DNA of 64,000 nt from Epiperipatus broadwayi (GCA_028023455.1 JAQFVV010012446.1:744001-808000), one strand, 5' to 3'. Shown: positions 11,901 to 23,522, counted from the stretch's first letter. Numbers and translations are program-made. The notes: generated by a model not told the origin, from the sequence alone.

Positions 11901-12800
11901 TTTATTAATTTCAAAGATCTGAATCTCCTAAAGTAAGTGTAGAATAGTGAAGTTTGTTAGAAAAATTTATTCAAAGAGATATGGAGTAACTAATTTAGGA
12001 TGTTGCAAGAATAAAAAATAAATATGGTACCCAGTTAACATTTTACTAATTTAGTAAAGTGTTTTGCCTTCTACAATATATTAACCTCTTGAGCCAATAA
12101 ATACCAATGAAAAGCAGTATTTTTGTGAGCAAATTCGATTTTTATTACTACAGCCTTGCCACCTGCCGGAGATAAATAAAAATATGCTCTTGAGAAGTTT
12201 TGTGAAGGCTGGGATACGTGTTTTTTTTTTTTTGAAAAGCAATATTGTTTATAACTACAATTTTATGTCTGCCCTTTTATTAGCTTTTTTGTAGTTGTTT
12301 TAAAAAAATTATGTTTATACTTTGGGGAAAAAATGGTCTGCGTTATGGTGGATTAAGCAAAGTTTTATAACCTTGGTTATTGATTTTTTGTAACATTATT
12401 TGTATATGCGATTAATGTTGTGTCCTCAAAATTTAGCTAATTTATTTGCATAATATTTTCTTTCTTTGTCACTATGAAAGCTATTATAATTTTTCCACAT
12501 GAGAGAATTATATAATATAGTTTCAGATCACCATATTATTTTCTGTACATTACTTCAGTTTTTTGTTTTAGTTATTGTGCAAATAACCTTTTTAATTTAG
12601 AGTAAATAAATAAATAAGTCGGCATCATATGCTTCTTAAAGAGAATTTATTTTATTTTTAGTAAATTCACATTCGAAATTGTCAAAATATCTTCAATTAA
12701 TCATTTGCAAAAGCAGATGAAATCTTTGGGTTTTTTTTTTTTTTGAGCTTCAGGAGTTCTATTTCAAAACATTTGAAACCTATAATGTACTATGTATTCA
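8990..12800. other. 3.8-kb stretch without recognised gene
   Basis: I find no exon with supporting splice sites and protein similarity. Short open frames at 9358, 9935 and 10254 encode no recognisable motif. Two loosely similar passages at 9290-9360 and 10310-10500 share 'gttcataagt', 'gatccatagatctt/ccatggactttgagctc' and may be halves of an old repeat. The region has (TA)n/(CA)n runs at 11157-11180. Confidence 0.4.
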
Positions 12801-12912
12801 GAAGTTCTTTTAAAACAGGCAAAAATCTATACGTATTGCCACTCAGTGCAACCCAGAGTAATCACTGGATGCCAGAAGGCTTGTGCATAAAATCCTTATC
12901 TAGGGCCTACTC

Positions 12913-12972
12913 ATCCAATATCCCCAGACTAGTTTCTAGCTTGTGGCCTTCATCAGTGAGGAGCCTTGGATC
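12913..12972 (-). ncRNA. Hammerhead ribozyme motif, family 1
   Basis: On the minus strand, outer stem I AUCCAA/UUGGAU and inner stem I CCUCA/UGGGG are intact. The core CUGAUGA and GAAA are intact. Stem II is AGGC/GCUA around CACAA (three pairs including one G-U). Stem III is the self-complementary ACUAGU followed by C at the cleavage position. This is one of the better candidates for activity. Confidence 0.65.
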
Positions 12973-13083
12973 GGAGAGCTCTGCACCTAGATCTTAGATT
13001 GTGGCCTTCATTAGAGAAGAGCCTTGGATCTGAGAGCTCTGCACCTAGATCTTAAATCCTAAAATCTAGGTGCAGAGCTCTCA

Positions 13084-13137
13084 GATCCAAGGCTCCTCAC
13101 TGATGAAGGCCAGAAACTAGTCTGGGGGATATTAGAT
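13084..13137 (+). ncRNA. Hammerhead motif with stem II deletion, family 1
   Basis: GAUCCAAGGCUCCUCA (13084-13099) leads to CUGAUGA (13100-13106). The hairpin is reduced to AGGCCA before GAAACUAGUC because about seven bases of the loop are missing. An extra G follows in the UGGGGG strand. It is predicted to be inactive. Confidence 0.5.
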
Positions 13138-13499
13138 GAATAGGCACTAGGTGGGGATTTTTACATTGATTACTCTGGCTTGCACTGAGTGGCAATACAT
13201 ATATTTTTGCCTGTTTTAATAACGGTTATATGCAAGCATAAGAAATGGTGTTCATGTGATGTTTATTGTTTTAAGTTCTTCTTTTACAAGGTATTTATTT
13301 GATTAATGTTCGGACATTTGAGAAGCATTGCAACAAATTTATTCTTGCAAAAGAAAATGATATATAACTTTTATCCTCTCTTTATATCTGATAATTTTTA
13401 AAATATAAAGTTATTAGGGATGTGTGTATACTATTTTTAATTGTTATACACTTGCAAATATCTAAGTATTTTTATTTGGTTTTAAAAAAATGGTACTTG

Positions 13500-13660
13500 T
13501 GACTTTTGACTCATGTGGCTGCCAGAGACGCTGGTCTGGCTCAACCACAGAAATAGAGTAAGGGCCCCAAATGCAGCAGTGCAAATTTCAGCCGTTAGGT
13601 GGCGCTGTTCACAATGCGTAAACACGGGAACATTCCACCAGCTGGCTGGCAACAAGTACC
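13500..13660. other. GC-enriched island, function unknown
   Basis: About 160 bases are visibly richer in G+C than the surroundings and contain 'ctgccagagacgctggtct', 'gttaggtggcgctgttcac' and 'caccagctggctggcaac'. Both strands are open for about 75 codons but neither product looks like a known protein. A short 'agatggcgcta'-like string also occurs at 44192 and an inverted form at 35575. It could be a dispersed repeat or a regulatory element. Confidence 0.3.
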
Positions 13661-13759
13661 AAAAAAAATTAATATTTTTGAAAGAAAAAAAAAATTTTAA
13701 TTTAATTATCAAAATTTTACAATGTGGAATTCCTAAACAAAAAATTCTTTATACATAAT

Positions 13760-14487
13760 GTTATCTGTTATATCCTAAATTTTCTCTGTGTGATGGTATT
13801 TTTCATGTGAATATTTAGACAGCTTGAATTAATTTATCTTGAATATCGTACATTAAACTATCCATATGAAATAGAGTTCTTCCAGAAGTCTTGGAAATAA
13901 ATTGAGTATTAATTTTAAAATTGCATCCACATATGTAAATAATATTAGCATTTATATTTATGAACTTATTGATTTTAAAATGGCATTCATCACTAAATGT
14001 CATTTTCTGTTAAGATTATCCCATAATATATTGTTTGTCATGAGACAAATTATCGTCAGTCTATATAGAAGCTTTTTTGTGAAGTTAAATTTTGTGCTGA
14101 TTTTGAAATGGCACCCACAACTAAAAGTTGATCATTATTAAAATTATACTATAGCATATTTTTATTACGTAGAAGGAAATTAACCTTCAAATCTGCAATG
14201 TTCATTTTTACTGTATAAATCTATGCGTAATCACCTGTCATGAGCTTTAAAACACAAGCGAATCACTTGTGATTAGAGCTTATTTTTATATACACCAACG
14301 CTTACTGCCTGTGCTTAACTCATGGATCCTATTCTGTGCCTGATATTTTAATTGACAATTGAAGTGTATAAATTTTGTTAATATATCACCGAAAAGAGAA
14401 CGTTTCTCATTTTTAATCAGCTGTGATTTAATGTATATTAGTTTAGAATAGATATAAATTTGTAGTTTAGTGCTAGAAATACATGTA
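13760..14487. repeat. Diverged repeat shared with 53.7-54.0 kb
   Basis: The segment 14270-14410 (tatataca-ccaa-cgctta...ctcatgg..cctattctgtgcctgat, then 'tttctcatttttaa') lines up with 53745-53835 and 53955-53990. The second copy carries a SINE insertion. A 25-base stretch starting ttacgtagaaggaaatt at 14165 recurs at 14489 and, inverted, at 14574. Confidence 0.45.
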
Positions 14488-14597
14488 ATTACGTAGAAGG
14501 AAATTGACCTTCAAACCTGCACTATTGAGTGTATGTAGATTTATACGTTAAAAACAAACAATACAGGTTTAAAGGTTAATTTCCTTCTACATAGTTA
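14488..14597. repeat. 110-bp palindromic MITE-like repeat
   Basis: The ends are inverted copies of about 33 bases built on 'acgtagaaggaaattgacc' and 'ttaatttccttctac', separated by about 40 bases. An extra single end is at 14165. Confidence 0.55.
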
Positions 14598-14636
14598 CAT
14601 ATATATCCAGGGCTAAACTATTAATTTATATAACGT

Positions 14637-15171
14637 ATTAGTAATAAATTGGTAGGTTGCCAGTCTCTCACATGCGCCTTCTGTTACTTCTCAGACAGCC
14701 AATCAGATGTTAAAACAGCAGTCTGAAGAGCAATCAAGCCTCAACACATGACAGAGTTTTTGATAAGGAAAGGATGGTCCCACCCTTCTCTCTACTTAAC
14801 TTTATATATATATATATAAGCCAGTCTTAAGCATTTTGGCTTGAAAGCGTGAAGCTACAAATATATTCATATATTACTCACTGAGTCTTAATTTACGATA
14901 GTACAGCGTGAAATCATAAATTAAGATTCAGTGAGTAATATATGAATATATTTATAGTTTCATGCTTTCAAGCCAAAATGCTTAAGACTGACTTATGTAT
15001 ATAAAAAGTTAAGTAGAGAGAAGGGTGGGACCATTCTTTTCTTATCAAAAACTCTGTCATGTGTTGAGGCTTGATCTCTCTTCAGACTGCTGTTTTAACA
15101 TCTGATTGGCTGTCTGCGAAGCAACAGTAGGTGCATGTGCGAGACTGGCAACCTTTCAATTTATTACTAAT
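14637..15171. repeat. 535-bp foldback repeat
   Basis: Two arms of about 250 bases are inverted around 14895-14905. Shared landmarks are 'aataaattgg', 'tctgattggctgtc', 'caacacatgacagag', 'agggtgggacca' and 'caagccaaaatgcttaagac'. Near the middle of each arm a TATATAAAAAG-like stretch precedes 'ttaagtagagagaagg'. The interior resembles the loop of the foldback at 48874-49203 ('aagtaaagaggggttcc'). I found no complete hammerhead core. Confidence 0.75.
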
Positions 15172-15179
15172 TTAACAAC

Positions 15180-16790
15180 AATATGCAATTTATACAAAAA
15201 CATTATTTATAACATAATTACCAAGAGCTAAATTATTTAAATTATATTTATTCTATCTAAAGCCTTCTTGTGAAACTTAAATTGGGTATTGATTTTAAAA
15301 TGGTATTCACAACTGTAAGTTGATCATTATTAAGATTATCCTACAGCATATTGTTAGTAATATTGTTGTAAATTATGCAAATTATTTTCATGATCTATAT
15401 CTTGCAAATTAAGAAGGGGTAACAATTCATAAGCTCCTAACAAGCATTGGTATTTCAGAGTGCATACCTAGAGATGATGGAAAAATTTTGTAAAGTAGAA
15501 TATAGGTTGGCTCAAATATAAATAATATCAATGCACAAAGTAGCATTGAATTATATACTCTTTTCAATAAAATATTTAATTCATCATAAGAATTCCAAGT
15601 TATTTTATTATAAAATATGGTACTTTGGGATTAGCACTGCTATGATGTAATTGTCTGGCCATAATCTTCTAGCTTTGCAAATCATTCTAAGACTTTATTT
15701 GCAGTTTTTTTTAAAGATTAGCAAACTTTATATTTAAAACATGAGTTTTTGAATTTAACTAAATTTTAAAAAATTATTATTAATACAAACTTTATATCTA
15801 CAAAATTTGAATTCAAGTTAATTTTAAAAAAATTATTATGAATACAATATAAATAAAACATTTTTTGGATAAAAAAAATTAGTAAACCAAAGCAATTTTC
15901 AAGATTCAGTTTATTTAATTCAAATCTTTTATTTATATCGTATTCATAATAATTTTTTAAATATAATGTTTGCTAAACTTAAAGTGATGCTTCACAAGCA
16001 ATGAAAATATATTCACAAAATTACAATAATTATGGCCAGTGTTAATCCCAAGATACTTAAAAGATTAAAGTATAAAATTAATTATTTTCCAAATAATAAT
16101 GTCAGAAATGTCTTCTATAATATTTCTTTCTTATTCTTTTGTTGTTTTTAAATATAACAATTTTTTGCTGTAGATCAATTCTTAATGTATTCGTATTTAT
16201 TTTCTTATTCTTAATCTGAAATATATATATATTATTTTCACTTCTAAAAAACTTTTTAAGACATTATCTTTTTTTAAATAATATTTTTAGTTTATTGTTT
16301 TTTAAATATTATTATATATTTATATTTCCAAATTATTCTTTATATTCATCATCTAATGTCTATCTTTTTAATCTGTATTTTATATGTTGTATAGAGAGAA
16401 TTATTTCTTATTATGTTAACTACAAGATAACCTACTTTTTAAATAGGAATTTATCTTGATTACAGTTAGTAAAGGATTTATCTACATGAAATGATCATGT
16501 GATAAATTTAAAATATTTCTGTGAAAAGAAGAATAAAAATATCTTTCAAAGTTGATTATCAACAAATTAAAAAAAAAAAAAAAGAAATTTTTATCTCTGA
16601 AGAAATTAAAGTTGTTTACCAACTAAAAAAAAGATCATCTTTCTAATAAAAGGTAAATCAATTGGTGATGGAATAATGCATCAATTTCTGAGGTAGTCAT
16701 ATGATTGGATGGAATATTGATATCTCTCTTAATATAATAATCTAAATAAAATTGAAACAAATAACTAATATTTACAATTATTTAATTGTC
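15180..16790. other. AT-rich stretch without recognised gene
   Basis: This is very AT-rich sequence with no supported gene. A near-inverted pair of ~50-base segments ('cattttttggataaaaaaa' area 15830-15960) is visible but weak. Confidence 0.4.
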
Positions 16791-16799
16791 AACATGGCA

Positions 16800-17300
16800 T
16801 TCATCTTTTATTGAGACCTTTTTAAAATATAGTTTTATATGTCACATGACCTATTAATTACATTTAATCCAACTATTGGACATTATTTTACTTTCAACAA
16901 TATAATTCATATTATACATATAAACATATAATGATATAAAATAAAAATACATAAAAAATGTAAAATTATATAAATACATATACATATATTTTTATATATC
17001 TATATAAATAAATATTCTACTCTCCTTTCTTTTATAAACTCTTCCAATTATCTAATGCCCATTTTTATCTAATTTTTCTGAACCTTTAACTATCCAAATT
17101 TTTCTGAATATATAAAGTTTCATAACATATCCTTTTTTAATAATCTTTAACATGTTTTATAACCCTAATATTCTTCTCGCACTCCATTTTATCAGCAGTA
17201 TCTAAATAATATATATATATATCACCTACCTATTGCTCTATCATGTTTTTTCCCTCTATCATATCATTTGTTCTGTCTAACATATATATGTATATGTAAT
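16800..17300 (-). repeat. Repeat X, left (minus) copy
   Basis: Its reverse complement is collinear with 18170-18580 plus 22173-22260. Shared blocks are 'tagataattggaag', 'gagtagaatatttattta', 'tatgtttatat', 'attatattgttgaa', 'aataatgt-caatag' and 'taataggtcatgt'. It lacks the LTR element that splits the other copy, so it serves as an empty-site reference. In the coding-like sense both copies resemble a decayed frame (LDxxxxMxCxKNI, then ...TFRKNL...LDNWK), which I do not recognise. Confidence 0.65.
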
Positions 17301-17579
17301 ATAAATAAAATGTCCATTAATTAAAACAAAATTATAATTGAAATAATAAATTTAATGGTTTACAAACTATTATAAACAATTCTTAAATCCACAGAAGTAC
17401 TTTCGGTTAATTTCTTAAACCTGCCTCAACTGCCATTAAATTAAAAAAAAAAAAAAACAAAGCGGAAGCAAACGTCATCAATTCAAATCCCACGAATCTC
17501 TTATTTTAATGTTAGCAGCTTGTCTATTTATTAAATGCATTTTCTTTCTATTTATAAAAATTGCCTCTTTAATTTTTCT

Positions 17580-17985
17580 TTTATTATGGTTCCTCTCTTC
17601 ATGAAGAATTTTCAAAATCAAATTTAAATTTATATTTACATGTTTTTTTATGATCAAATGAAGGAGACATTAAATCACCATTATTTTTACTTTTTACATG
17701 CTTATATAACAATTCATGCTCCCTCAATCTCCTCAATACTGCACCTAGATTCATTATATATAATAGCATACAATCACAAAAAATTTGATATATGACATTA
17801 CTTTTCTTGACAGGTATGACATCCTTAGAATTATTGACTAATTTATTATTGTTTGGAATGTAGAATGAAACATTAAACACATTCTTATATATATCCTTAA
17901 AAAATTTCACTTGTGGATTTGAAATAAATGGAATAGATATCCATAGTTTACTATTAATCTTCATTTTCTTTAAATCATTATATAT
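17580..17985 (-). pseudogene. Penelope-like element 3' region, GIY-YIG part
   Basis: A 121-codon minus-strand frame (17964 to 17599) runs through the linker (FFKDIYKNVFNVSFY) into NVIYQIFCDC and LRRLREHELLYKH. This pattern fits the start of the GIY-YIG endonuclease of Penelope-like elements (the VxYxIxCxxC stretch, the degenerate YIG strand, then the RLxxH helix). The usual YVG/YIG triplet is not preserved (YIMNLG), so the endonuclease is probably dead. The reverse-transcriptase part is absent. It is nearly the same as 380-560 and defines one family. Confidence 0.7.
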
Positions 17986-18159
17986 GTGTGTATTTTAAAT
18001 TTAAGGGAACTATATAAAAAGTAAGAGAAATTATCAGATAATGTAAGAATAGCTTGGGAAAATAGTAAGTCTTTGGGTAGATAGTTATGTAATACAACTA
18101 GGATAAATTGTATTAATAGTAAGGGAGAGATAGTTTATAAAACTAAATGTGGAACTAGT

Positions 18160-18580
18160 CAGGGGGAACAATAAGTGATAGAGAGAAAGAACATAATAGA
18201 GCAATTAAAAGAAAAGATATTAGATCAGGATCATATAGACATTATTTAGATATTAGTCATAGAATGAAATGTGACAAGAATATTAAAGGTATAAAATAAG
18301 TTAAAGATTATTGAAAAAGAATATGATAAGAATCGTTATACATTCAGAAAAAATTTAATAGATGTGTAAATATAGTTAAAGCTTCAGCAAAATTAGACGG
18401 GAAATGGGTATTATTAGATAATTGGAAGATTTAAAAATTATGGTAGAATTTGAATGAGAGTTTATAAAAAATGTGGGGGAGTAGAATATTTATTTATATA
18501 TATATATAGGTATCTATATAGTTTTTTAAAAAAATTCTGAATTTTTGTTTTATGTCATTTATATGTTTATATATATATAT
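18160..18580 (+). repeat. Repeat X, right copy, 5' portion
   Basis: This is the plus-strand counterpart of 16800-17300. It is interrupted at 18580/18581 by the LTR element and resumes at 22173 ('aatgttaattatattg', continuing to about 22260). The split point is at an ATAT run. Confidence 0.65.
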
Positions 18581-20007
18581 TTTAACGTTTATTTATATAC
18601 GTTACAAATATATTGGCATTTGGTAAAAGCTAAAAAAGTAAATTTAGATTTTTTTTTGATTAGTATAATTTTTGTTAAAACGTGCAATGAAGGTTAAAAT
18701 TGTCATTCTTATTTTTTTTTTTATCTAATTGGAAAGAATAAATGACATAGAGATTACTAATCCAGATAAATTAAAAGAATTCCAAAAGTATAAGCTAAAA
18801 GAAAAATATTTTAGCTAATTAAAGATGGAAGAATAATGCTAAAAAAAAGAGAACTTTGTAACTTAAATTTAAGAGAGAGTGTATAAGATTATTATCTTAT
18901 ACGCTGATAAAAAGACAAAAGAGTGCGCAGAAGTTCCAAAAATGGAGCGCGATATAAAAAGGAGATGACAACTTCAATCTGGGTCTTCTCTTTAACTTCT
19001 AGTTATGTCTCTGAAAGTTGGAGGTTTCCACGAGCATAACCTGTGGCAAGAAATATACTTCTACACAGGTATGCCCCTTGCTGTACCAAGCTGTTACGCA
19101 AGCATGGAAACGGGACTTGTGAAGACCGCTTTTTGCAATAAAAGGATCACTACAACCGTGCCTTTTCTCCAGCTATAGAACGGAACAATAATAAAAGATG
19201 CCGGCAGGAGAGACCAATGGAAATTTTCATGATCTAGTCCCATAAACCTACATGAACTTACCGGTAAGTTAAGAATAAATTTTCCTGATAGTGACTTAAA
19301 AGTTTGCAAACAATTATTTATCTAAGCTTAGACTACCATCCTGATATAGACTTTACTTTCACATTCAAGGGACTTTCTTATAAAGAATTTTATACAAGAT
19401 CTTGGAACATTATTAAATTGCGTTCATTATTTAATCTAACTGTTTTTGTTAATCGATTCATTATCTGGATTAGCATGTGTGTACTTTCCAGTTTAGTTAA
19501 TTCGTAATTTAACTTATAAATATTTTAGTTTGTTAGAATAAAAGAGATTATACTTTTATCAGCCTTTTCATTGTGCGTTATTAATAGTAGTTATTATTTT
19601 TTATTATTAAATCTATTAGTAGTTTAATAAGATTTTAAAATGTAATTTACCTTTGCCAATATGTTTGAATAAGCCCAGGAATAATAATCTTAAAAAATTA
19701 ATTCTCGTTACGGTAGGAGGTAATACCGATTAGTTTAAAAGCACTTTTTTTTCTGTTTAGTTTACGAGTTACAATATGTTTGATGCCGACTCAGTGGGTC
19801 TAACGACTCTGGCGCCCTCATGTAGAAATTAAAAACTGAGTCAGCTCACGATTGTACTTAGCAATAATTCTAGGCCGAGTTGATCAGGAAATATAGCTAT
19901 GTTTTTAGAATAGAAATATAACTTTCTTCTTTTTTGACATAGCTTGATCAACTCACGCGCAGTTTATATTAGCGTGTAAGAGGCCTAGCAAAATGAAAAA
20001 CGTTACA
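18581..20007 (+). repeat. 5' LTR
   Basis: The LTR contains a TATA box (gatataaaaagg, 18951) about 30 bases before 'aatctgggtcttctc', where transcription could start, and an AATAAA signal at 19537-19542. The likely R region is therefore about 18985-19560. A 67-codon open frame (19304-19507) is identical in both LTRs. Its first base has mutated from TG to TT relative to the 3' LTR. Confidence 0.85.
18951..18963 (+). promoter_or_regulatory. TATA box in 5' LTR
   Basis: The string gatataaaaagga stands upstream of a pyrimidine-rich start region and is conserved in the 3' LTR at 21114. Confidence 0.55.
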
Positions 20008-20754
20008 ATGGTGACCCAACTCAGGCTTCGATTTAACAACTACAACCTGAGATGAGTTGTAATGATAAAGAACATTACAATGATGACTCAAAGAAACTCA
20101 CAGCCAGAAAATAAATTATGATTTTTTTGAAAAAAGAAAAAAATTATAAAAAAAAAAACTAACTAATTAAACTCTGATTATTAAAATATGAAAGAAGATA
20201 TTTTTTTAATATGACTTCCAGAAAGAAAAAATATATATGTATATTTTTTTATATATGTCTAAAAACACGATCGTGGCTGATGTAGACGTAAGTCACAAGT
20301 ATTTGACCGGGTAGGCGGTTACTGAAGAGGGGAATAACATAACCCCGAGTCCTTATCCGCAGTATATGAACATAAGACCGTCTTTAAATGCTCGTCAGAC
20401 TATTTCTAGCAGAGATCCCAATAAAGGGGAAGGCGGATCAAGTTGGACCAAGTTGCCACGAGCCTGTAAGACTCAGAACGATGAGCAACGCTCGTTTGTG
20501 CTTATAACTTGGGCTTCTTATCGTTAATATTACACTAAAGTGGATAGGACACAGATGAATGTTGAAATATTTTCCATTCCCGCCGTGTTAGACCTAAAAG
20601 TGGGCGTTAAAGCCGAACGTCGCTTGTGAATGAGTCTACACAATATATCAGCACGCTACTACAGAAAAAAAAATACGAATATGAATTTAAAAAACTTAAG
20701 AATAAAATTAGTGTAAACCCCTATTTTATTCTCATCTCCTGGCACTGGTGGTAT
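20008..20754 (+). other. Internal region of LTR element, non-coding
   Basis: It starts with the PBS (20009-20022) and has no frame longer than about 80 codons. A purine-rich 'aataaaggggaagg' lies at 20421, but the bases just before the 3' LTR (ctcctggcactggtggta) are not a good polypurine tract. The interior includes 'gagtccttatccgcag' and other GC-richer stretches that may be packaging or structural RNA. Confidence 0.6.
20009..20022 (+). promoter_or_regulatory. Primer-binding site of LTR element
   Basis: TGGTGACCCAACTC begins one base after the 5' LTR. It would pair with a tRNA 3' end ...GAGTTGGGTCACCA. I did not identify the tRNA species. Confidence 0.6.
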
Positions 20755-22172
20755 TGTAACGTTTATTTATATACGTTACAAATATATTGGCATTTGGTAA
20801 AAGCTAAAAAAGTAAATTTAGATTTTTTTTTGATTAGTATAATTTTTGTTAAAACGTGCAATGAAGGTTAAAATTGTCATTCTTATTTTTTTTATCTAAT
20901 TGGAAAGAATAAATGACATACAGATTACTAATCCAGATAAATTAAAAGAATTCCAAAAGTATAAGCTAAAAGAAAAATATTTTAGCTAATTAAAGATGGA
21001 AGAATAATGCTAAAAAAAAGAGAACTTAAATTTAAGAGAGAGTGTATAAGATTATTATCTTATACGCTGATAAAAAGACAAAAGAGTGCGCAGAAGTTCC
21101 AAAAATGGAGCGCGATATAAAAAGGAGATGACAACTTCAATCTGGGTCTTCTCTTTAACTTCTAGTTACATCTCTGAAAGTTGGAGGTTTCCATGAGCAT
21201 AACCTGTGGCAAGAAATATACTTCTACACAGGTATGCCCCTTGCTGTACCAAGCTGTTACGCAAGCATGGAAACGGGACTTGTGAAGACCGCTTTTTGCA
21301 ATAAAAGGGTCACTACAACCGTGCCTTTTCTCCAGCTATAGAACGGAACAATAATGGAAGACGCCGGCAGGAGAGACCAATGGAAATTCTCATGATCTGG
21401 GATCCCATAAACCTACATGAACTTACCGGTAAGTTAAGAATAAATTTTCCTGATAGTGACTTAAAAGTTTGCAAACAATTATTTATCTAAGCTTAGACTA
21501 CCATCCTGATATAGACTTTACTTTCACATTCAAGGGACTTTCTTATAAAGAATTTTATACAAGATCTTGGAACATTATTAAATTGCGTTCATTATTTAAT
21601 CTAACTGTTTTTGTTAATCGATTCATTATCTGGATTAGCATGTGTGTACTTTCCAGTTTAGTTAATTCGTAATTTAACTTATAAATATTTTAGTTTGTTA
21701 GAATAAAAGAGATTATACTTTTATCAACCTTTTCATTGTGCGTTATTAATAGTAGTTATTATTTTTTATTATTAAATCTATTAGTAGTTTAATAAGATTT
21801 AAAAATGTAATTTACCTTTGCCATTATGTTTGAATAAGCCCAGGAATAATAATCTTAAAAAATTAATTCTCGTTACGGTAGGAGGTAATACCGATTAGTT
21901 TAAAAGCACTTTTTTTTCTGTTTAGTTTACGAGTTACAATATGTTTGACGCCGACTCAGTGGGTCTAACGACTCTGGCGCCCTCATGTAGAAATTAAAAA
22001 CTGAGTCAGCTCACGATTGTACTTAGCAATAATTCTAGGCCGAGTTGATCAGGAAATATAGCTATGTTTTTAGAATAGAAATATAACTTTCTTCTTTTTT
22101 GACATAGCTTGATCAACTCACGCGCAGTTTATATTAGCGTGTAAGAGGCCTAGCAAAATGAAAAACGTTACA
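20755..22172 (+). repeat. 3' LTR
   Basis: It begins TGTAACGTTTATTTATATAC and ends AAAAACGTTACA. It is collinear with the 5' LTR, with an 8-base deletion near 21025 and scattered substitutions. The TATA signal (21114) is conserved, as is the poly(A) signal in 'agaataaaagag' near 21700. It is flanked on the right by atataatg, the continuation of repeat X. Confidence 0.85.
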
Positions 22173-22582
22173 ATATAATGTTAATTATATTGTTGAAGGT
22201 AAAATAATGTTCAATAGGTGGAGTAAATGAAATTAATAGGTCATGTAATATGTTATTTTTTAAAAACAAGATAGTTTGGACCATGGAAATTCAGTAGCAG
22301 TTCAACAATGACTAGTGAGCAGTCAGAAACTCAACTTGAAGTCTAATGCTAAATTGATATCACTCTTAATTTTTAAAAAAGTTGTTTGCTAATAGGTATA
22401 ATAGTATGGAGTTTACAAAAACCATGTGATAAACTTTTTCTAAAAGCTGAGCATTATTGACCCAACTATGTAACCAATTCTGTTAACAAAATGTAAAAGT
22501 AAAATACTGCTGAGAGAAACTTTCAACAAGCCTTATGTATTGATCCATCCAAAGTATTGATTGTCTTAACCTGTATTAACCT

Positions 22583-22860
22583 GAAATGAAAATAATTGTT
22601 AAACTGAAACTTGAAGCTACAAAAGAAGAAAAAACAAAATAGAAGAATTGATATGAAAATAATTATTAAACTAAAACCTGGAGCTACAAAAAAGAAGACA
22701 AAGCTGACTTTTGATGAAAATAATTATTAAACTGGAAACCTGGAGCTCCTAGAAGAAAAGCTAATCTGAAATCAAAATAATTATTAAATTTGGAAACCTT
22801 AAGCTACTAAAGAAAAAGAAGAAAAGTCAACTAGATGAAAATAACCATTGAGAAAGCTAT
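22583..22860 (+). repeat. Short tandem array, ~62-bp unit
   Basis: Units starting with 'gaaaataattattaaactg' followed by 'aaacctggagctac' and an AG-rich tail occur at about 22585, 22653, 22715, 22773 and, partially, 22838. Spacing is 58-68 bases. All frames have stops, so it is not coding. Confidence 0.65.
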
Positions 22861-23522
22861 AATAAAAAAAAATCCTGGCCCCAAAAGATTGACTAAATTT
22901 TATCTGGCAGATTTATAAGAAGAGACACTCTATTAACCATTACAAAAGGAAGACTAAACAGACAAAATTCATGATGCTGAGTATCCTCACATTTATGAAT
23001 ATTATTTATATGTAAAATAATAAGTGAGAATATTGAATAATATTTTTAGTTGTTTTGTTGAAAGGTGCTTTTTATTAGATTAAAGTTGTGTGGGACATTC
23101 ATATTTTCAAAAGAAATTTTGATTTAAATTCTTTTTTTTTTTAGTGTGAAATATGGTTTAGGATGTGATTTTTATTATTTTAAAAGAATCGGAAAAGAAT
23201 AATAATTATATTAAATTGTATATAGGACTAATCAGCATGTAACTTTGGTTTGTTGCGTTTAGTAGGACTTTATTAAATAATTGTTTTAAAAAAATAAGCT
23301 TCTGAAGTTATTTTTGATGTCTTTATTTCTCTACCTATCTGCTCTGTGAAATACCAAGGTGTGACTCGTTTCATCATAGAGTTGTGCTTTAAGGGATATT
23401 GTAGGTTATACCATTGAAATTATTTTATAATAGAATGAGTTGAGCATGTGTATTTTCTTTTGATCATAGTTACCAGGGTTCTTGTGATTTCAAATCTATG
23501 TCAGGCAAATAACAGTATATGC

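Larger units (their letters stand above)
12808..13270. mobile_element. Foldback element, family 1
   Basis: The left arm starts 'taaaacaggcaaaaatcta' and the right arm ends 'tttttgcctgttttaataa'. The inner junction is 'cttaaatcctaaaatctagg' near 13050-13070. A partial duplication of the inner left arm (12990-13036) gives a second, truncated ribozyme segment. The minus-strand motif at 12913-12972 keeps its core, and the plus-strand motif has lost part of stem II. Confidence 0.8.
18581..22172 (+). mobile_element. Non-autonomous LTR retrotransposon
   Basis: Two direct repeats of about 1.42 kb (18581-20007 and 20755-22172) flank only 747 bp of internal DNA. The repeat begins TGTAACG (TTTAACG in the left copy) and ends CGTTACA, the TG...CA rule with an inverted heptamer. 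Immediately after the left repeat lies TGGTGACCCAAC, a primer-binding site pattern that starts with the complement of tRNA CCA. No gag or pol frame exists, so the element must rely on another element's proteins (a LARD-like design). The repeats differ at roughly 1-2% of positions plus short indels, indicating recent insertion. A 4-bp ATAT target duplication is compatible but low-complexity. The repeat X copy at 16.8 kb shows the uninterrupted site. Orientation is set by the PBS and by TATA and AATAAA signals in the LTR. Confidence 0.85.
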
